Positions 58,161 to 64,000 of a DNA stretch of 64,000 nucleotides are shown piece by piece. Numbering within the stretch: the first letter of the stretch is position 1; each line of letters starts with the position of its first letter. The stretch spans positions 4,357,947 to 4,421,946 of the forward strand of contig NC_088209.1 in the NCBI RefSeq assembly GCF_037126465.1, in the 5' to 3' direction. The DNA is from Ornithodoros turicata (Eukaryota; Arthropoda; Arachnida; Ixodida; Argasidae). The notes under the pieces are model-generated. The model saw nothing but the letters and a program-made list of their open reading frames with translations, ran no database searches and was not told the origin of the DNA. The position numbers and the translations under genes were made by a program.

Positions 58161-58553
58161 ATGATGACGCCCGAGCAGAGGTTTGCCACCTTTGTGCAAA
58201 CGCGAAAGTATCGGGACTTGCTGCGATTACGCGATTATATTCACGGCGATAGCGGCGAGGGAGACTTTCGCTCGATTCTCAAGACGATACCCTTACGTCT
58301 GTTCACCGTCAGTGGGAAGATTGCAAAGAAAATGAAGCGTTTCGTAGATTACAAGCTCGAGCTGTTGGAAAAGTATAGACGAGGAGAGACAGTCGACCCG
58401 TGTCTCATCAACGCGGGTTTCAACCGACCTATCGTCCGTCGCTACCGGCTTCTCCACACATCCCTCGACGTCACGGTGCAGACCGGCGACGACGGTGAGC
58501 GTCGGGTCAGCACGTTGGAAGATCGTCTCGCAAGGGTCTTGTGTATGTCGTGA
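58161..58553 (+). CDS. Hypothetical basic Polinton protein (130 aa)
   Basis: ATG at 58161 lies two bases after a good splice acceptor (TCATTCCGTCTCAG), so an untranslated upstream exon is possible. The product is basic and helical in character: LRLRDYIHGDSGEGDFRSIL, KKMKRFVDYKLELLEKYRRG, RRYRLLHTSLDV. No membrane segment or metal motif. AATAAATATA follows the stop (58556). It converges with the protease gene, 20 bp stop to stop. Function unknown; a small DNA-binding or virion core protein would fit but is a guess. Confidence 0.75.
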   Translation: MMTPEQRFATFVQTRKYRDLLRLRDYIHGDSGEGDFRSILKTIPLRLFTVSGKIAKKMKRFVDYKLELLEKYRRGETVDPCLINAGFNRPIVRRYRLLHTSLDVTVQTGDDGERRVSTLEDRLARVLCMS

Positions 58554-58573
58554 AAAAATAAATATACTATTTT

Positions 58574-59014
58574 TTACGAAACGAGTTCGCTCACGAGGAG
58601 ACGTTTTATTGTTTCGTCATTCTCTTCGAGGTTACAGGAAAACATGGATACACAACTTTTCAAGCTGTAGCGTTTCCACATGCGCGTGGCTACGTAGATA
58701 CAAAAAAGCCCGCAGTAAGGCGAAAAGGGTGATTGAATACACTTGTCGTTATACTCGTCCACTACAGGTAAAGTCTTTCGAAGGTTTGCTTCGATGGGGG
58801 GAAGTCCGTAGCTGTCGAAAAACACGGCAGACCCGTCGTAGTTTTTCAGGTAGAGCACCCAGTGCTGCCCGCGTCTTCTTCGCTCTCCGGTATTGATGAT
58901 TAAATAGCCGGGTTTGCGTAAAACGAAGGCTTCGTCGGAAGCGCAAATGCCTCTCAGCATGGAGGAAGCGAGGGGGTTCAGGGACACGAGTTCCAAGATG
59001 TCGCTCTCGTACAT
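58574..59014 (-). CDS. PRO: Adenain-type cysteine protease (maturation protease)
   Basis: 146 residues. Catalytic pattern of adenovirus-type/Ulp1-fold proteases in order: His51 in QHWVLYL, Asp67 in VFFDSYG, Gln94 in CIQSPFSPY and Cys101 in YCGLFCIYVA. In Polintons and adenoviruses this enzyme cleaves capsid precursors at particle maturation. The length is somewhat short, since N-terminal sequence before the His is only 50 residues. ATG at 59014 is 6 bp downstream of the capsid gene stop, so the two may share a transcript. All catalytic residues are present. Confidence 0.9.
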   Translation of the reverse strand: MYESDILELVSLNPLASSMLRGICASDEAFVLRKPGYLIINTGERRRRGQHWVLYLKNYDGSAVFFDSYGLPPIEANLRKTLPVVDEYNDKCIQSPFSPYCGLFCIYVATRMWKRYSLKSCVSMFSCNLEENDETIKRLLVSELVS

Positions 59015-59020
59015 CTTTTC

Positions 59021-60310
59021 TTATGGGAAGGTGACCGTACGGTCCTTGTCGACGTACATGAGCTTGGGACACTCGGAAATCAAGAGGACGGTGACCGCGT
59101 GTGGAAGGGCTTTAGCGAAGCGTAATTGCAGGCGAACGTTTCCTTTTCGCCACTCGTTCAAATGCGAAGGAGAAGAACACTTGTCCACGTCCAAGTTAAA
59201 GTAGAGAAGGAACCCGTTCGTTTTAAATCGCTCGTAGCTATACTTGAAATGTTTCTCTCCCAGTTCTTGCAAGAAGTTAAAGTAGGGAATTTTGACGAGG
59301 TCGTTCTGAAAGTCGTACTCGGCTCGCACTTGCTGGCCGTCCACGGAGAGCATCGAATGAGACAGGTCGTAATGGCGGAATTTGTAGGGGTTCGATTGGA
59401 TGTCGCCGAGAAAGTCGGACGTGGCGAGCAGGGCGACGCATAATTTGGAAGGCACCCTTTCGGGGTAAACGTTTTCAAAGTGAGCGTCCAAGCTCCCGGC
59501 ACTCAAGCTCCGCACCTTGGTTTCCAATCCGCGTAACACGTAGATGGCCGGCGTGGTCTGAAGCCGCCGCTCGTATTCCAAAAATAGGGAACGTGCCAGC
59601 GTCACCTTTTTCAAGTGTAACGTCATTTCTTCAATGTCCACCTGGTAATTGTACGTTTTCTTGTCTTTGGGGACCGATACGAGTTTAAATTCGTCGTTGT
59701 TTAATAGGAAAACGACGCGAATTTCGACGGCAGGTACCATCAGGCGCGGCTGTTGAAACAAGTCGGTATTGATCTGACCGACCAGGTTAAAGTATTTGCC
59801 ACCCTTCGTCGCTTCGTAACGTTGTTTCGGACCGCGAGGCGAGACGTCGTAATCGTCCTTTAAATGTTCGTCGTCCTCGACATAAAGTCCAGCCGCGTGC
59901 ACTGTTTCTTGAGCCATGGGCGTAGAATGAAGCACGACGTCCAAAATACTCCTGTAGGCGTACAACTCGTTGGAACTGACGAGCTTGTTGTTCGCATAAA
60001 CGGTGACCGTCTTAAACATGCCGCTCAACAGGTGGTTTATTGGGAAAACGACATCTTTCTCGTCCATTTCTTCCCCGTCGTCGCGAACAATGCGCACGGT
60101 CAAAGACACGAAACTGCCGTAGAGATCCAAGTGTGCCCTTTGCAAATTTTGAATACAAAACTCGATCACGGAATTATTTACCCCGTTGACCGGATAAAGA
60201 AGTTGGTACGAAGTATCTTCCACGCCGTATTGAATGGAAGGGGGTTCGAATATGATCACATCACTCGTTAGACAGATCGGCGTCTGTATTTTTCCTTTCA
60301 TTGACGTCAT
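59021..60310 (-). CDS. Major-capsid-like protein (F54H12.2-like family)
   Basis: 429 residues, uninterrupted. From memory it follows the pattern of the invertebrate family annotated 'F54H12.2-like': L-x-G-Q-I-x-x-D-L-F-x-Q near residues 165-175, a V-x-I-R-V-V-F-L-L strand, K-K-V near 235, F-L-G-D-I-Q-S-N-P-Y-K-F-R-H-Y-D near 300 and G-N-V-R-L-Q-L-R-F-A near 400. Length, high beta content and position beside protease, penton-like and ATPase genes fit a double jelly-roll major capsid protein. It is shorter than classical Polinton capsids (over 550). ATG at 60310 overlaps the ATG of the plus-strand two-exon gene and lies in a TGACGTCATGACG motif. Confidence 0.75.
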   Translation of the reverse strand: MTSMKGKIQTPICLTSDVIIFEPPSIQYGVEDTSYQLLYPVNGVNNSVIEFCIQNLQRAHLDLYGSFVSLTVRIVRDDGEEMDEKDVVFPINHLLSGMFKTVTVYANNKLVSSNELYAYRSILDVVLHSTPMAQETVHAAGLYVEDDEHLKDDYDVSPRGPKQRYEATKGGKYFNLVGQINTDLFQQPRLMVPAVEIRVVFLLNNDEFKLVSVPKDKKTYNYQVDIEEMTLHLKKVTLARSLFLEYERRLQTTPAIYVLRGLETKVRSLSAGSLDAHFENVYPERVPSKLCVALLATSDFLGDIQSNPYKFRHYDLSHSMLSVDGQQVRAEYDFQNDLVKIPYFNFLQELGEKHFKYSYERFKTNGFLLYFNLDVDKCSSPSHLNEWRKGNVRLQLRFAKALPHAVTVLLISECPKLMYVDKDRTVTFP

Positions 60311-60692
60311 GACGGAGCGCGCGCAGCGGATGTGTGACCTTCACGGCGTACCAAAGATATCTGCAGGTGCGTCGTGTGTCGGCGCCTTTTGTTGTCTTTT
60401 GCGGCGTTTCTTTCCATTGTTGTTGTTTCCAGAGCCCTACATGGAATCCAGCACGTCTCTCCCCGTTGCTATGGCTGTCTTTTTTACTGCGCGCGATATT
60501 CCTTCGCCATCGGCCAAATTCCGCGCCAAGCGCTTCAACGTTCTCTTGGCGATCGGTTTTATTTGCTACCAGATGGGAACGATAAACTTGGATATGTTGC
60601 TCAACACACCGCCCCCTCGTTGGAAAAGGGGTCCCGTGTACACGGGAATTATTTTGGGGGAATTACGGTACATATTTGAAATGCAACGTTAG
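60309..60692 (+). CDS. Two-exon small protein (105 aa), unknown
   Basis: Exon 1 60309-60366 (donor GCAG|GTGCGT), intron 66 bp, exon 2 60433-60692 (acceptor TTGTTGTTTCCAG). The 318 nt close one frame from ATG to TAG; the intron is phase 1 like those of the four-exon gene. The product has a basic patch (KFRAKRF) followed by a hydrophobic stretch (NVLLAIGFICYQMG), possibly membrane-associated, then a Pro-rich loop and RGPVYTGIILGELRY. It overlaps the penton-like gene by 30 bp at its 3' end. It fills what would otherwise be the only long gap in the structural cluster. No family recognised. Confidence 0.6.
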   Translation: MTERAQRMCDLHGVPKISAGASCVGAFCCLLRRFFPLLLFPEPYMESSTSLPVAMAVFFTARDIPSPSAKFRAKRFNVLLAIGFICYQMGTINLDMLLNTPPPRWKRGPVYTGIILGELRYIFEMQR

Positions 60693-61514
60693 ATTGGTTC
60701 TGCCTTTGGACCGCAACGGCAAACGTCTTCCCGTTTCGTCCGCGAGAACGATCGTCACTGAAGGAATTTCGAATTGAGACAGGTTAAAATACTGGATGTT
60801 ATCTAACGTGTAGGTGACGACGTGCTTGTCTTTCTCGTAATAAAAGGGTAGTATTTTTAATATAGGTTTTTTCCCGCTCCCCACGTACGTGGGTTCCACG
60901 ATATCCGTGTAGACGATTATGTTGTGAAACGGGGGTTCCAGGAGTACCTCGACGGAGCTCGTGGCATCCTCCCCCGTAAACACGGTACGCGATTCGAAGC
61001 CCAAAAGCACGGCCAGGTACTCGGAAAGTCTTAGGGTGGAGGTGCCCTCGGAAAGTCGAATTTTACATTTCTGTTCGGTTCCGTCGAAGCTGAAGCGCGC
61101 GCGTTCGCCTACGCGCTGGTTAATCGCATTTAGAAGTGCTTGTGGCGTCGCATAATAGCCGGGAGGCAGATGTACTTGCAAAGATCGAGGAATTTTCGTC
61201 TTGATCGTGAAAGAAAATTGACGCGCTACGGGGAGAGAGACGCGTAGCGTTTCTTCGTGTCCCTCGACGGGTGTGAGATGTAGCAGCTTGACAAAGGGTT
61301 CCGGTACGTGCAACCCTTTCGGTGTTTTCAGAGAGTAGAAGTTATCCGCGAATTCTAGCGAGGCGTCCAGCTTGTGCGTCTGGAAATACTTGTTGAGTGT
61401 GTTCCGTAGGGACGTGGTTTCCGAATTCAGAGTGATGTCGCCGAAAGCGACGGGTGCGGCGTGCTCCAATAAGATGAAGGTGGCTTCGCGTTCGCTCAAT
61501 TTGGGAGGTTTCAT
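60663..61514 (-). CDS. Penton-like minor capsid protein
   Basis: 283 residues from ATG at 61514 (MKPPKLSEREATF). The frame is open further upstream, but that part overlaps the ATPase gene out of frame, so the internal Met after the ATPase stop is preferred. The motif LPPGYYATPQALLNAINQ near residue 130 (G-Y-Y-x-x-x-x-x-L-x-x-x-I/V-N) recurs in single jelly-roll penton homologues of Polintons and related viruses. The rest is beta-rich (LRLSEYLAVLLGF; FHNIIVYTDIVEPTYVGSGK, typical near the C-terminus of these proteins). It would form the capsid vertices. Confidence 0.75.
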   Translation of the reverse strand: MKPPKLSEREATFILLEHAAPVAFGDITLNSETTSLRNTLNKYFQTHKLDASLEFADNFYSLKTPKGLHVPEPFVKLLHLTPVEGHEETLRVSLPVARQFSFTIKTKIPRSLQVHLPPGYYATPQALLNAINQRVGERARFSFDGTEQKCKIRLSEGTSTLRLSEYLAVLLGFESRTVFTGEDATSSVEVLLEPPFHNIIVYTDIVEPTYVGSGKKPILKILPFYYEKDKHVVTYTLDNIQYFNLSQFEIPSVTIVLADETGRRLPLRSKGRTNLTLHFKYVP

Positions 61515-61572
61515 CGGCGTGGAGGGGGTAGAGTGGAGAGTACTTTGAGTAAAGTGAGGTGAGGGCGGAGAT

Positions 61573-62208
61573 TCATTTCGGAGCGTAGATATATTGACGT
61601 TCTCCCGGAAAGGTATTGCTACGCAACCTGTGATCCTCGTGCGTATAGTTGTGGAGATCCACGAGTAAATATGCGTGGGGCGACGACATCGCTTGTTTAT
61701 ATGCGTCCAGAAAATACTCCAATCTTTTTCTGCCAAATAGCTGTTGGCCGAAATGTTCCATCTGGTGCACGCTGCGCACGGTGCGCCACAGGACGACGTA
61801 ACTGGCGTTGTAGGATATTGTTCTAAAATGGCTACTGTCGAAAAAGATGTTTTGAACGAGTAAGAAGATCGACGCGTTGGCGTGGTGAGAACCCCGAATG
61901 AAAAGATCGGTCACCTCCTTCAAGGAACCGGCGTCGGTCATGTGATCGTCGACGATGATCAGCGTAGCGCGCGACGTGTCCCACTCTCGCAGTAGCTCCT
62001 TGGTAAATTTTACGGAGTCCCCGAATTCGTCCTGCATGCTCGGCGAAGCATATTTCTGCACGTAGAATATTTGTGACGGAGGCTTGTCTACCACGTCGTT
62101 CAGGTTCCTCAACACGTTAGCAATGAAAGTAGATTTGCCGCACATGGAGGGGCCGCTTAAGATACAGCGAAAGGGATGACGGAAACGAAAAGGTTCGGGG
62201 GAAGACAT
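61573..62208 (-). CDS. ATP: Genome-packaging ATPase (A32/FtsK-HerA type)
   Basis: 211 residues from ATG at 62208; a GTG five codons upstream is in frame but is not a credible eukaryotic start. Walker A GPSMCGKST at residues 19-27, Walker B ATLIIVDD at about 81-88, and LLVQNIFF with a polar residue after the strand (sensor-like) near 120. In the poxvirus A32/Polinton family this enzyme pumps genomic DNA into the capsid. Length is typical for Polinton ATPases. The stop lies 58 bp upstream of the penton-like start. Confidence 0.9.
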   Translation of the reverse strand: MSSPEPFRFRHPFRCILSGPSMCGKSTFIANVLRNLNDVVDKPPSQIFYVQKYASPSMQDEFGDSVKFTKELLREWDTSRATLIIVDDHMTDAGSLKEVTDLFIRGSHHANASIFLLVQNIFFDSSHFRTISYNASYVVLWRTVRSVHQMEHFGQQLFGRKRLEYFLDAYKQAMSSPHAYLLVDLHNYTHEDHRLRSNTFPGERQYIYAPK

Positions 62209-62278
62209 GTTGCGTGCGTACACGTTGCACGAAGAAAAAGAAGAGACTGAGACTCGAAGAGAAATGCATCGCTTTTAT

Positions 62279-62554
62279 TTACACATCCTCGTCGTCGTCC
62301 TCTACATCGGAACTGCGTTCCCAATACAGATTGTCCAGGCTAAAGTTGGACTTCTTTTTCGCCAGTCTGTCCGCCGCTAAGATGCGGTCGAGCGTCTTCA
62401 TCTTGTCCTGACACATTTCTTGACGTGCTTGCAACCATTCCAGACGGTGGACTTGAAAGGCTTCCTCCACGATGCCGCGTATAAATTCGCGAAGTTCTTC
62501 GTTTTTTGTCTTTTCCTTGCGACGACGAGAAGCGCAGGAGAATAAACCACACAT
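62279..62554 (-). CDS. Small charged protein with Cys/basic N-terminus (91 aa)
   Basis: ATG at 62554 (MCGLFSCASRRRKEK); the frame opens at a GTG upstream that is not used. The N-terminus combines two Cys with a basic cluster, as in palmitoylated membrane-associated proteins. The middle is predicted helical and charged, and the C-terminus is acidic (SSDVEDDDEDV). TATAAAGG on the minus strand at 62607-62614 lies about 50 bp upstream and may drive the whole minus-strand cluster. Function unknown. Confidence 0.7.
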   Translation of the reverse strand: MCGLFSCASRRRKEKTKNEELREFIRGIVEEAFQVHRLEWLQARQEMCQDKMKTLDRILAADRLAKKKSNFSLDNLYWERSSDVEDDDEDV

Positions 62555-62606
62555 GGCGTTTTCCACGTATCGGTCAGAATGATGACGCGAGCGCGGTGCG
62601 CGCTGC

Positions 62607-62614
62607 CTTTATAG
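62607..62614 (-). promoter_or_regulatory. TATA box upstream of the leftward Polinton cluster
   Basis: TATAAAGG on the minus strand, about 53 bp before the first ATG (62554), placing a start site near 62580. It is the only clear TATA upstream of the ATPase, penton, capsid and protease genes. Between it and the terminal repeat (62615-62679) is CG-alternating DNA. Confidence 0.6.
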
Positions 62615-62679
62615 AGATAAACGCGCGCGCAAAGAAACGAAAGTGAAACTCAGAAGCCACCCGTCGCGGCTAGGAGCGC

Positions 62680-63830
62680 GCGCGCGCGCGCAGCAGAGAG
62701 CCGAAACCGAAAACACCCGCGGCCGGAGCAGAGGGAGCTAGCAGCGCGCGCGCGCATGCGCGGACGGGTGGAGCAGAGGGCGCGCGCGCATCCATAACTG
62801 CCGCGGCGCGTCGCCTCACTCAGTTTCTCTCGGACTGTCGCGGAAGACGGACGTGCGCTCCGCGCGCTCGCTCAGTTTCTGGCTGGCTCTCGTAGAGAGC
62901 AGACGTGTGTTCTCCGCGCTCGCACAGTTTCTGCCTGGAAGTTGCCGCGGGGGAAAAGGTGAGTGATTTGACGCGCTCCTTTTCTCGTATGTTTGCCGTG
63001 TTTAGCGGTGACCGCGCTCGTGCTAAGCCTTTTCTCGCATGTTTAGACTTGTTTTGCGGTGTCCAAGCCTGTTGACGCATGTTTAGCGATGTGTGGTTCC
63101 CGCCTTGTGTTAGCTGCGTAGTGTTGAGGTTAGGCCTAAGCGATCGCCCCCCCGTAAGCCTTTTTCCTCGTATGTTTAGACTTGTTTTGCGGTGAGCAAG
63201 CCTGTTGACGCATGTTTAGCGATGTGAGGTTCCCGCCTTGTGTTAGCTGCGTAGTGTTGTGGTTAGGCCTAAGCGATCGTCCCCGTAAGCCTTTTTCCCC
63301 GATGTGTACTGTTTTCTGTTTAGCAGTAGCGGTTAGACCTTTTCTCTCGCATGCCTAGACTTGTTCAGCAGTGCTACCATTTTTACCTGCCGCTAGTATC
63401 TTGTTCTGTCTTTCTCGTCTAGAGCTATGATGGTGGCGCCATCTGGTGTGATGCCTTGCAACTAAGTGGCCACCTGTCGTCGATCTCTGCAACTGCTGGG
63501 TGCAAACTACCAACATGGCGGACGCTGGTCACTCGGGTGTTGCGGAGCGGCTTCTTCGCCGCGGCATCGTTGATTTTCAAATAAATTGTTTCTCTCCACT
63601 CTATTTTTACCTTTTTATTTTATTTTCTGCCTATTTTTTATTTTTTATGACCACGATTATCCGGCAACGCACAACTGGTCTGGACGCGAGATAGACATTC
63701 CCCAATTAGTCTGATGGCTCCCTGGAGGGTGCTAATTAATGTGGGGGGTCCCAATTAGCTCTAATTGCTAATTAATGGCGTCCAGACGAAGATGTGCGTT
63801 TCCGGATAAACGTGGTCAGTACTTACTACT
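62680..63830 (-). repeat. Polinton right inverted terminal repeat
   Basis: Mirror of the left repeat. Three copies of a 52-bp unit start at 62821, 62873 and 62925 (each with CAGTTTCT), followed by GGGGAAAAGGTGAGTG with the donor GT at 62959-62960, then intron-like sequence containing TAGACTTGTTTTGCGGTG and GCATGTTTAGCGATGTG, each twice. AACATGGCGGACG (YY1-like) lies near 63512. The arrangement is that of an outward promoter, first exon and intron start. Confidence 0.93.
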
Positions 63831-63836
63831 TAGCAC
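63831..63836. repeat. Target-site duplication, right copy (TAGCAC)
   Basis: Identical to 54481-54486. The remaining flank to 64000 contains the 5' part of the split minus-strand frame (ATG at 63914) and nothing else recognised. Confidence 0.92.
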
Positions 63837-64000
63837 GTAATCCTGTCTTTGTTGACAGTCCTCGAAATCCAACGGCGCTCGAACTTGTTCTTCACGCTCC
63901 AACTCATGAAGCATTCCGGCACCGCAGTTGATCGATTGTTCGTGGGATAATAGTTGTGTCTAGGAACAGCACAATACGCGCAGACTCACAATGACGCACG

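Larger units (their letters stand above)
54487..63830. mobile_element. Polinton (Maverick) element, internally deleted, 9344 bp
   Basis: Complete insertion: 6-bp TSD, inverted terminal repeats of about 1.15 kb starting 5'-AGTAGTAAGTACTGACC, and the Polinton assembly set (adenain-type protease, major-capsid-like protein, penton-like protein, A32/FtsK-type packaging ATPase) in one minus-strand cluster. Typical Polintons are 15-20 kb and also carry protein-primed DNA polymerase B and a retroviral-type integrase. I find neither, apart from a probable polymerase N-terminal block truncated beside the left repeat. Genes for structural proteins are uninterrupted, and the repeats agree at about 98% by eye, so the insertion is fairly young. 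It may depend on an autonomous relative for replication and integration. Confidence 0.93.

Noticed and set aside
59126..60271. Plus-strand frames opposite the capsid-like gene (59126-59443, 59864-60271)
   Set aside because: They are mirror shadows of a well-supported minus-strand coding sequence.
61515..61736. 74-codon N-terminal extension of the penton-like frame
   Set aside because: It overlaps the ATPase coding sequence out of frame and has no jelly-roll character; the ATG at 61514 just after the ATPase stop is the better start.
62209..62223. Upstream GTG start of the ATPase (and GTG start of the 62279-62554 gene at 62566)
   Set aside because: Non-ATG starts are unlikely here, and a good ATG follows within five codons in each case.

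Overview
The window looks like repeat-dense intergenic DNA of a metazoan, most likely an arthropod and possibly a chelicerate such as a tick. That placement is inference. It rests on THAP/P-like and hAT transposase relics, L2/CR1-type retrotransposons (one with a 2A peptide), spliceosomal introns, AATAAA signals and a Polinton (Maverick). I see no intact host gene that I can name.

Layout. 1-12677: a 344-bp satellite array that runs off the left edge (about 37 units). 12.8-14.4 kb: promoter-like DNA, including a module related to the Polinton terminal repeat that points at the satellite. 14.4-22.4 kb: a perfect 99-bp palindrome, a GTAAC-rich foldback element, a hAT transposase relic, and an internally deleted THAP/P-type transposase relic split by a 3.6-kb TTAA-flanked insertion. 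22.9-25.5 kb: a retrotransposon 5' end with a 2A-bearing ORF1, then rearranged transposon-protein fragments. 25.5-40 kb: mostly unassigned DNA with a nested 5.1-kb inverted-repeat element, foldback elements, MITEs and a tRNA-derived SINE. 40.2-44.3 kb: an L2/CR1-type retroelement relic interrupted at least three times. 44.3-54.4 kb: more MITEs and retroelement fragments.

54487-63830 is the most notable part: a complete Polinton-type insertion of 9.34 kb with a 6-bp target duplication (TAGCAC), about 1.15-kb inverted terminal repeats starting 5'-AG, and an intact particle-assembly module (packaging ATPase, penton-like protein, major-capsid-like protein, adenain-type protease). I find no polymerase catalytic domain and no integrase. 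The protein next to the left terminal repeat ends in what looks like the N-terminal conserved block of Polinton polymerases, cut off a few bases before the repeat, so this appears to be an internally deleted, non-autonomous element that could still encode a particle.

Reading splice signals inside it yields three spliced genes whose reading frames close exactly: a four-exon gene (165 codons) with a duplicated Cys-Gly-Gly-Leu-Trp module, a two-exon gene (105 codons) whose ATG overlaps the ATG of the capsid gene on the other strand, and a gene whose start codon is assembled by splicing. The first of these lies downstream of an array of p53-half-site-like decamers and CRE palindromes. The four-exon duplicated-module gene is my best candidate for an undescribed system component.
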